The notes under the pieces: model-generated
Database searches by the model: none
Told to the model about the DNA's origin: nothing
What the model saw: the letters and a program-made list of their open reading frames with translations, nothing else
NCBI GenBank assembly: GCA_021813745.1
Contig: JAKAJO010000025.1
Span: forward strand, 22,343-86,342
Length of the DNA: 64,000 nucleotides
Reading direction: 5' to 3'
Source: Acidobacteriota bacterium
GTDB lineage: Bacteria > Acidobacteriota > Terriglobia > Terriglobales > Acidobacteriaceae
Part shown: positions 46,049 through 52,997 of the stretch, one piece after another
Layout: each line of letters begins with the position of its first letter
Position numbering within the stretch: the first letter of the stretch is position 1
Program-made: the position numbers and the translations under genes

Positions 46049-47405
46049 CATTGCTCCTCCCGCCACAAAGTTGCTCTAAGAAAAGGCCAAAGTAGTGGAA
46101 ATCGCCTAGCAAACAGCGTAAAGATTTTACGGGCTTTCCAGACACCACGCTGTTTTCTTCAAGCAACCACGGCTCCGCGTTCTTTATGCTCGGTGAACCT
46201 GGACGATACAGGCCGACACGGGTTCCCACTACTGCCCCATCTCTCGCTAGGACCGTAAGATTCCCTTGCTTTTCGGCGTACTTTACAGCTCTTGCGTGAT
46301 TTTCCAGTTTGGAATACATCAATGCAAAACATTGTGCATTGCGATTACCCCGTAATCCGTCAAGCAGGACTTCGTTAAGATGGTCGTCGAGGAACGAGTA
46401 GCCACATATAATCAATCGCGGTGCGTCCTCTTCATGCCTGCCAGTGGCATTTCGGTTGCTTGCGGCATTTCCATGAAAAAAGGCCTTCAATCGGTCCAGC
46501 ATTGCCAAGTAAGGCATTCGTCGGCTCTGGTCATACTTAAGATGGGAAGGAAAGATCATCACTTTGCCCTCTTCTGCTTCCCCGGTTACTCGAATGACCC
46601 GCGTTACTTGAGTGCCGTCAACCGTTTCCTCACGCTTCTCCCAATTTATTGAGCCATGGAGTTTCCAAAGGCGTGTCCATCGCACTGGAATCGCATCATG
46701 CTCAATCGACGACAAGTCGAACCACGGCTCGCGAGAACCGACAAACCCGTCAAAGTGCGGAAGCGGGTGTTTTTCAAACGCTTGTTCAAAGAGCAAATCG
46801 TAATTGGGGGTGAATATCTCTACCGGCGATGTTCGGTATACGCCCCCAATCCATGAAGCGAATCGATTGTAAGAGCAGCGATATTCCGGCAAAGTCATCT
46901 TCATTCTGGTAGTGATCAATGCACAGATCTTGGCATCAAGATCGTTCAAGATCTTCTTGCTCATTCCCAAAACTTCAGCGTTTCCTCGACGATTTGCCAA
47001 TGCGCGTATCTCTGTTAAAACATCTTCAACTGTTGGATCGGTACCGTCGTTTGACTTACACTCCCTAATCAGGGAATCCCAGTTCTTCTTGAATTCTGAC
47101 GTGGCCCCGGCTGCCCTATCGGCTGCTTGCAGGCCTTCAGCAACTTTCTTTGTGAGGTCAATCACTGCGGGAATCAAAAGGATGCTCTTGGTTCCTTCTT
47201 TGTCATAGATCCCAAGAGGACAACCCGCACCAAGAAAGCAACCGATGCGTTGTTTGTCGTCCTGCAAAACCGAGCGCAGATTGCCTGCCTGTTGCGCTGC
47301 GTCATGGATAGCCTCTAGCGACGGCTCTGTGGCTGTCGTAGCAGATGCTGCTGATGCAGAGCCAGCAGAGATTGGGGGTGTTGCTGCGGTAGCGTCAGCG
47401 GCCAC
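46029..47405 (-). CDS. SIR2-domain defence effector (NADase candidate)
   Basis: 458 residues from GTG 47,405 with AAGGAGG upstream. Ala/Thr-rich N-terminus, then SIR2 core: RIGCFLGAGCPLGIY (nucleotide-binding loop), FTPNYDLLFEQAF (catalytic-type Asn), RLWKLHGSINWEKRE (catalytic His) and LIICGYSFLDDHLNEVLLDG. The C-terminal 80 residues (RPGSPSIKNAEPWLLEENS on) are not SIR2 and may contact HerA. The combination with an overlapping downstream herA is the SIR2-HerA arrangement. The gene starts two bases after the DUF2130 stop, so all are co-translated. Confidence 0.88.
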   Translation of the reverse strand: MAADATAATPPISAGSASAASATTATEPSLEAIHDAAQQAGNLRSVLQDDKQRIGCFLGAGCPLGIYDKEGTKSILLIPAVIDLTKKVAEGLQAADRAAGATSEFKKNWDSLIRECKSNDGTDPTVEDVLTEIRALANRRGNAEVLGMSKKILNDLDAKICALITTRMKMTLPEYRCSYNRFASWIGGVYRTSPVEIFTPNYDLLFEQAFEKHPLPHFDGFVGSREPWFDLSSIEHDAIPVRWTRLWKLHGSINWEKREETVDGTQVTRVIRVTGEAEEGKVMIFPSHLKYDQSRRMPYLAMLDRLKAFFHGNAASNRNATGRHEEDAPRLIICGYSFLDDHLNEVLLDGLRGNRNAQCFALMYSKLENHARAVKYAEKQGNLTVLARDGAVVGTRVGLYRPGSPSIKNAEPWLLEENSVVSGKPVKSLRCLLGDFHYFGLFLEQLCGGRSNDAQSIV

Positions 47406-47407
47406 GG

Positions 47408-48712
47408 CTAAAGACCTCCTTGATTGTCATTTTGAGGATTTGGTAGTGCTAAAAGGGTCAAGCCTTCGATTTCTTGAATCGATTTTCCCGCGATACCCTG
47501 CAGGTCTCCATACATTCCGACAGTTGCGCTCATCACTCGCTCGATCTGCTCGGAACGCTTTGCCCACTGCTTCATGATGGCCTTCCGCTCCTTATCGAGG
47601 TCTTCCTGCATTCCTGAAAACGCCTCGACAATGGCCTCGACGCGCTGGCGGAAGCGCGGCCCGGTGAGGTACTGGTAGACCATCTCAGCCTTCGTTTGCT
47701 GCCCTTCGTTGATAAGGCGAGCAGTGCTGACTTCGAGAAGTGTGTTTCGCAGTACGGTCGCAACCGGGATCAAGACCCGCGGGTGCGCGACCCATACCCC
47801 ATCGATTACATCGAAGGTCTCAACGCCCTCGGGAAGAGCCTGCGAGATAAGGATGGAGATTTCGGCTTTCGCGGTCCTCTGGTCTTCGCGCAGTTTGGCC
47901 AGCCAGCCGTTGCTCCAGTTTTTGGTGCGCTTCGCTTCCCACAGGATAGTTCCGGCCATGACTCCAGCTGGGCTGACGACTCGCTGAACCGTGTCGCCCC
48001 CGAATTCTCCCTTCGGGACCGGCTCGATGGTGTCGTACGGGAATTTGGTGCGCAGAAGGTTCTCCAGTTGAAGCTCCTGAACCTCGCCCTGGAGTTGCTG
48101 GGAACCCTGCTCGGCCTTTCTCTGCAACTCCTCGATGGTGCGCTGCATGGAAGCGATCTTCTGATCTCTTTCGGCGACCTTGAGCCGCTCCGCCTCTTCC
48201 GCCTCGCGCTTGGCCTGATTGCGAACGTCGCTTAGTCCCTCCTTGATTCGCGTCTCTACGGTGAGGTCGAGTTCGCGCCGGGCATCGTCCAGCTCCCGCT
48301 GCTTCTTGAGGGCGTCAGCCTGCGCTTTTTGCGCCTCGGTCAGTTTGCGGTCGTTCTCAGCGAGGACTTCCTTGAGCCCATCCAATTCGCGATTTTTCGC
48401 CTCAATCTCGGATGCACTGGCGAGCCTGGCCTTCCGTGCTTCGTCTACGACGATCCGCGCCCGTTCGGCCTTCAATTGCTCCGCAACCTGGTCGGCAACT
48501 TCTTGGTCGAGCTTGCGCTTGGCATCGGCAACTTTCTTCTCTTTTTCACGCAACGCTTCCTCGCGCTGCTCGATCTCTGTGTCTTTTTGAGACAGCTTCC
48601 TCTCATATTGCCTGCGCGTCGCTTCTAGCAAGGGCGCGGCAAGTGATTCGGTGAGAGGAATCTCAGCCTTGCATTTCGGGCAGATAATTGTGGGTTCGGC
48701 AATTGCGCTCAT
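47408..48712 (-). CDS. DUF2130 protein: zinc ribbon, coiled coil and PD-(D/E)xK-like domain
   Basis: 434 residues. N-terminal CPKCKAEIPL half zinc ribbon, then about 160 residues of Glu/Lys/Arg/Ala coiled coil (about 40-205), then the DUF2130 core: ENLLRTKFPYDTIEPVPKGE, FGGDTVQRVVSPAGVMAGTI and ILWEAKRTKNWSNGW. The D-x(n)-E-x-K arrangement suggests a restriction-endonuclease-like fold, so it may be a nuclease with a long dimerisation rod. Its ATGA overlaps the SNF2 helicase stop and it ends two bases before SIR2, placing it in the middle of the defence operon. Activity is predicted, not known. Confidence 0.8.
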   Translation of the reverse strand: MSAIAEPTIICPKCKAEIPLTESLAAPLLEATRRQYERKLSQKDTEIEQREEALREKEKKVADAKRKLDQEVADQVAEQLKAERARIVVDEARKARLASASEIEAKNRELDGLKEVLAENDRKLTEAQKAQADALKKQRELDDARRELDLTVETRIKEGLSDVRNQAKREAEEAERLKVAERDQKIASMQRTIEELQRKAEQGSQQLQGEVQELQLENLLRTKFPYDTIEPVPKGEFGGDTVQRVVSPAGVMAGTILWEAKRTKNWSNGWLAKLREDQRTAKAEISILISQALPEGVETFDVIDGVWVAHPRVLIPVATVLRNTLLEVSTARLINEGQQTKAEMVYQYLTGPRFRQRVEAIVEAFSGMQEDLDKERKAIMKQWAKRSEQIERVMSATVGMYGDLQGIAGKSIQEIEGLTLLALPNPQNDNQGGL

Positions 48713-51600
48713 AGCAGACTCCAGCGAATGCGAAACAGCGTGTCTTCCTTTTGGCCCTTAGTCATGCGGGCCTCAATATCGGCGATTAAGGCGTCCCGGC
48801 GGGATTCGACTTCATCCTGGGCAACGAAGAGGTCTTTGCGCTTCTGATTGCGCGTGCCTTGCAATGTCTTCAGGGTACGCTGCTGAACGAGTTTCTCCGC
48901 AAGCGTTGCGGCTGCGGTGGATGCGCGCTTGGCTTCCCGAATCTGCTGGTCGAGGTCTTTGATCTCCTGCTCCAACCCGAACTTCAGGTCTTCACTCCAT
49001 CGGTCAAGTTTGGCGACTTCTTGGTCGAGCCAGTGGTTATTGCGGAGTCCAACCTCTTCCAGGGCGTGTTCTCTCTGTGTCTTGAGCTGTTCATTCAGCG
49101 CAGGAACCGGAACCGGGAGCATGGGCTGCCCTACCTCCGCCGGCAGATCGAAGAGACGCTTGCAAGCCATGGGATCGAGCAAGGATCCATCGTCTTGCAC
49201 TCCTGCAAAGAGGATGTGCTCTTCAGACTCAAACGAGTCTACCGTGAACTTGGAACAAACGAGCCATCCAGATTGGCCGATGTGTGGTTCAAGGGCGGAG
49301 AGACGTTTACCGCTTTTGGAAAGGTTGAAATGGAGTTCAACCGCGGGAGTGTTGAGATGAAGGCATTTTTCGAGCACACGCTGCGCCAACGGGTGGCCGA
49401 CGCGGTAGGTGTTCGCATCTTCGACACTCCGTCCCATCCTATACGGTCCTGGGTGAATAGATTCTTCGGGAAACGGATTTTGCTCAAGCACGAAGCTGTG
49501 TCCGACACCATCGAAGCGCGCGTATGGCTGGAGAAAGTAGAGTGTGGCCTTCCAAAGCAATTCCTCAAAGCGATTGCGCGAATTGCCCGCTTCGACTCTG
49601 ACCTTCTCGATGACTTCCTGGTCGAAGTTGTTGAGCAGTTGTTCCTGCGCGAGGGAACGTGCCTCGGCGACTTTTGATTCCAGCTCCTTCTGCAGAGCGT
49701 CGAATTCGAACTCGATTTGCTCTGGAGTCCTGCACTGCTGATATATCGAAACGATGCGCTTCTCAAAGTCCACTCCAGACTGGATTGCACCGAGGACTTC
49801 ATCGGATGTGCCGAATACACCATCGAAGAGTCTGAATTTCTGGTCGAGAATCTGGTAGATGCGCACGTCCGCCGCGTTCGATCGATTCAGGAAGTTGACG
49901 ACGACTACGTCGTACTTTTGGCCGTAGCGATGGCAGCGGCCAATTCGCTGCTCGATGCGCTGCGGATTCCAGGGCATGTCGTAGTTGACGACTAGATTGC
50001 AGAACTGGAGGTTAATGCCTTCTGCAGCAGCCTCAGTGGCAATTAAGATGCTTGCTTCGTCACGAAAGTAGTCAACCAGGGCGGCGCGTTTGTCTGCCGT
50101 TGGCGACCCGGTAATGCGGTCCGTACCCTTGTGACGCTCCAACCAGTTCCGATAGATTTCGGCGCTCTTGGGGTCGTTGTTTGTTCCGTTGAAGAGAACG
50201 ACCTTTCCTGCGAATTCAGATGCTTCAAGTAGTCGAAGCAGGTATTCCTGGGTGCGCCGCGATTCAGTAAAGATGATCGCCTTCTGTTGCAGCGCCCCGT
50301 TCTGATGTTCCTCGCGAGCCCGGTTTGCCGCCTCGAACCCCTTGCGGAGCGCACTTAACAACACTTCGCCTTTGGAGTTCTTTTGAATGCTTTTTGCCAA
50401 TTCATGAAATTGACGCAACTTTTCTCTCTCAGCGCGAAGTTCTTCCCGTTGCTCCGGCGAGAGTTGCTGAACCGTATTGGTCAGGGCGGCATTTTCTTCC
50501 GGTTCATCTTCCAGCCATTCATCTTCGATCTCTGAAAGGGATTCGAAGTCCTCTCCCAAGTCCTCGGAGGGGGGCTCATCAAGGGCAGCCTGTACCTTGT
50601 CGGCAGCGTCAAGCTTGTTGGCGAGGCCGAGCAAGGTGTCCGAGATGGCGTAGGTAGAAGATGCCAGCAATTTCCGCAGAATCAGCGTCATCAACTGCCG
50701 CTGGCTGGCAGGAAGAGCGTACAGACGCGGCGATTGCAGGTATTCCGATACGAGGGCGTAAAGCCTCTGTTCGTCGTCATTGGGAATGAATTCCTGAACC
50801 AGCGCATGCCGGTTCGTGTAGCTAATGTATGGGAGAACCTGTCGGCGGAGAGTCCGCTGGCAAATAGGTCGAATGCGCTCTTGAAGCGCCCGATAGTCAT
50901 GGGGAGAGTTCATCCGCGAGAATTGGCTACGGAAGCTTCTCAGGTCGCCAAACGTGTATTCGTCGATGATGCTGACCAAGCCATACAGCTCCAGAAGCGA
51001 ATTCTGAAGCGGTGTTGCTGTCAGTAAAGTTATTGGCCGGTCGGCAATCGCCGCCTTGATGGCGTTCGCTATCTTGTTGCTTGCCTTGTAGACATTGCGA
51101 AGGCGGTGCGCTTCATCAATCACCACGAGGTCCCATGGCGTCTGCCGTATGTAGGCATCCTTGGTCCTGGCGAACTGATAGGAGCAAAGAACCACTTTCT
51201 GCTGGCTAAATGGATTTAGGTTTCCCCGCTTAACTTCCTCGTTGAAGGTCTTGGTTTCGAGAATGGCAGAGGGCAAAAAGAACTTGTCGGCAAGCTCTTG
51301 TGCCCACTGCTTACGGAGATTGGCAGGGCAGATGACGAGAAGATGGCGGCGGCGTTCTGCCCAACGCTGTGAGAGCAGGATGCCAGCCTCGATGGTCTTT
51401 CCAAGACCGACTTCGTCTGCGAGAATTGCGCCTCGGGAGAGCGGGGACCGGAAGGCAAAGAGAGCGGCTTCTACCTGATGGGGATTGAGGTCAACCTGGG
51501 CGTCCGCGAGAGCCGATGTCAGACTATCAATCGACGCCGAACTGGACCGCTTGGTCAGTTCGTGAGCGAAATAGCGGGCATGGTAGGGCGTCAGTTCCAT
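48709..51600 (-). CDS. SNF2-family helicase/ATPase (RapA-like)
   Basis: 963 residues. SNF2 motor: Walker A ILADEVGLGKTIEAGILLSQ, motif Ia LLVICPANLRKQW, motif II LVVIDEAHRLRN, motif III LLTATPLQNSLLEL, motif V ATEAAAEGINLQFCNLVVNY and motif VI PQRIEQRIGRCHRYGQK. An acidic insertion (DFESLSEIEDEWLEDEPEEN) and a long C-terminal coiled coil (about 830-950) flank it. SNF2 ATPases remodel or translocate on double-stranded DNA and are core parts of several defence systems, such as DISARM. It is the first gene of the co-directional block and overlaps DUF2130 by four bases. Confidence 0.88.
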   Translation of the reverse strand: MELTPYHARYFAHELTKRSSSASIDSLTSALADAQVDLNPHQVEAALFAFRSPLSRGAILADEVGLGKTIEAGILLSQRWAERRRHLLVICPANLRKQWAQELADKFFLPSAILETKTFNEEVKRGNLNPFSQQKVVLCSYQFARTKDAYIRQTPWDLVVIDEAHRLRNVYKASNKIANAIKAAIADRPITLLTATPLQNSLLELYGLVSIIDEYTFGDLRSFRSQFSRMNSPHDYRALQERIRPICQRTLRRQVLPYISYTNRHALVQEFIPNDDEQRLYALVSEYLQSPRLYALPASQRQLMTLILRKLLASSTYAISDTLLGLANKLDAADKVQAALDEPPSEDLGEDFESLSEIEDEWLEDEPEENAALTNTVQQLSPEQREELRAEREKLRQFHELAKSIQKNSKGEVLLSALRKGFEAANRAREEHQNGALQQKAIIFTESRRTQEYLLRLLEASEFAGKVVLFNGTNNDPKSAEIYRNWLERHKGTDRITGSPTADKRAALVDYFRDEASILIATEAAAEGINLQFCNLVVNYDMPWNPQRIEQRIGRCHRYGQKYDVVVVNFLNRSNAADVRIYQILDQKFRLFDGVFGTSDEVLGAIQSGVDFEKRIVSIYQQCRTPEQIEFEFDALQKELESKVAEARSLAQEQLLNNFDQEVIEKVRVEAGNSRNRFEELLWKATLYFLQPYARFDGVGHSFVLEQNPFPEESIHPGPYRMGRSVEDANTYRVGHPLAQRVLEKCLHLNTPAVELHFNLSKSGKRLSALEPHIGQSGWLVCSKFTVDSFESEEHILFAGVQDDGSLLDPMACKRLFDLPAEVGQPMLPVPVPALNEQLKTQREHALEEVGLRNNHWLDQEVAKLDRWSEDLKFGLEQEIKDLDQQIREAKRASTAAATLAEKLVQQRTLKTLQGTRNQKRKDLFVAQDEVESRRDALIADIEARMTKGQKEDTLFRIRWSLL

Positions 51601-51785
51601 TTGTCATGCAAAGCGCATAATAACAACAAGTTGCGCCCTTCATCGCGTCAATAAATACGGAGAGGGTGCCCACCTAAGACCTTCAGAATCAGAGAGTCCA
51701 TGTCGCTCACCATGATAAATGAGGGGTGGAGGCTCAAACTGCCTGTAAGGGTTGAAAATACTGGGCGAGTGAACATTGTGAGATA

Positions 51786-52916
51786 TTATTCGCTGCCGCC
51801 CGCCGTCAGGCTGCGTTCTTCCAGTTCGCGCCGAGACCGCTCCAACTCCTCCGCTATAAGCTTTTCGTCCGGCAGAACAGTCTGGTATTCGGCGGCGAGA
51901 ATTTTGTTAGGAAGGTTGTCGAGGGCATAATGAGCCTCTGCCGCACCCTTTTCCGCACAGAGGATAAGACCGACTGGCGGGTTCTCGCCAGGTTTTGTCC
52001 AGTGCTTGCGGGCGTAATTGAGGTAGAGGTGCATCTGGCCGGCATCGGCGTAGCTGAATTTGCCGATCTTCAAGTCGGCCAGCAGCAGACACCGCAGGCG
52101 GCGGTGGAAGAAGACGAGATCAACGCGAAACCAGTTGTCGTCGAGACGAAGCCGCCGCTGGCGGCCGACGAAGGCGAAGTCGTCACCCAACTCCAGCAGA
52201 AAATCGGCGAGGTGGCGAATAAGTGCATCCTCCAGGTCAGTCTCGGAATACTCATCCTTGAGGTCCAGGAATTCGAGAACGAACGGGTCCTTGATGGCCT
52301 CTTCAGGAGTGATTGCATCGGAAGATTCGGCGGTTTCGGCCTTCTCCAGCATGGTGGCCTTGTTCTTTGAAAGGGCGATGCGCTCGTAGAACTGGGTGCT
52401 GATCTGACGGTCAAGCTGGCGGACAGACCAGCCTGAGCGAAGGGCTTCCGTTTCGTAGAACTTCCGGGCTTGCGGGTTCTTGACAGAGAGCAGCCGGACA
52501 TAGGCAGACCACGGTAGCGCAAATCGGTTGGCGAGAGCTGAAGGGGTTGAAGAAGCACCACCTAAAGCATTGATATTATTTGGTATTGCAAATTCGTCAG
52601 ACGGCGTCTGGCGAATTTGCGGCTCGGGCCATGCGCGGTAGAACGCGCGCATCTGCTTAAGGTTCGTTTGTCCAAATCCTCTCCCAAACTGCCGCGTGAG
52701 ATCCCCCGCAAGTTGTTCGATCAATTGCTCACCGTATTCGGCACGTTGCTCCCCTCCCTGTTCGAGGGTGACGATACGTCGGCCAATCTCCCAATACGCC
52801 GCCGTCATAATCGAATTGACATTTCGTGCGGCAGCAGACCGCGCCGCTTTCAGAAGTTCGACGATTCCGGTGCGGATATTTTCGTAGTTCGCGGGCATGA
52901 TCATTTGGTCGGTCAT
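51786..52916 (-). CDS. YhcG-family (DUF1016) PD-(D/E)xK nuclease
   Basis: 376 residues from ATG 52,916, set by GGAGG eight bases upstream; the frame is open to 52,994. N-terminal DUF1016 helical domain: NSIMTAAYWEIGRRIVTLEQ, AGDLTRQFGRGFGQTNLKQM and SVRQLDRQISTQFYERIALS. C-terminal nuclease domain: LELGDDFAFVGRQRRLRLDD, FRVDLVFFHRRLRCLLLADL followed by K-I-G, and GQMHLYLNYARKH. These supply the D...(D/E)-x-K site. YhcG proteins are frequently carried with restriction systems. It precedes the SNF2 operon by 185 bases on the same strand, likely as a separate cistron. Confidence 0.88.
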   Translation of the reverse strand: MTDQMIMPANYENIRTGIVELLKAARSAAARNVNSIMTAAYWEIGRRIVTLEQGGEQRAEYGEQLIEQLAGDLTRQFGRGFGQTNLKQMRAFYRAWPEPQIRQTPSDEFAIPNNINALGGASSTPSALANRFALPWSAYVRLLSVKNPQARKFYETEALRSGWSVRQLDRQISTQFYERIALSKNKATMLEKAETAESSDAITPEEAIKDPFVLEFLDLKDEYSETDLEDALIRHLADFLLELGDDFAFVGRQRRLRLDDNWFRVDLVFFHRRLRCLLLADLKIGKFSYADAGQMHLYLNYARKHWTKPGENPPVGLILCAEKGAAEAHYALDNLPNKILAAEYQTVLPDEKLIAEELERSRRELEERSLTAGGSE

Positions 52917-52997
52917 CTTAGATCCTCCATGCTTTAGCCGCGTAGCGAGCGCGGACGGCGGAGGCCAGTGACGCCTCCATTTTATTGGCTGCATCTG

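Noticed and set aside
39448..51600. DISARM or BREX system
   Set aside because: An SNF2 helicase and a methyltransferase are present, but DrmA/B/C, PglZ, BrxA/B/C and Lon-like genes are not.
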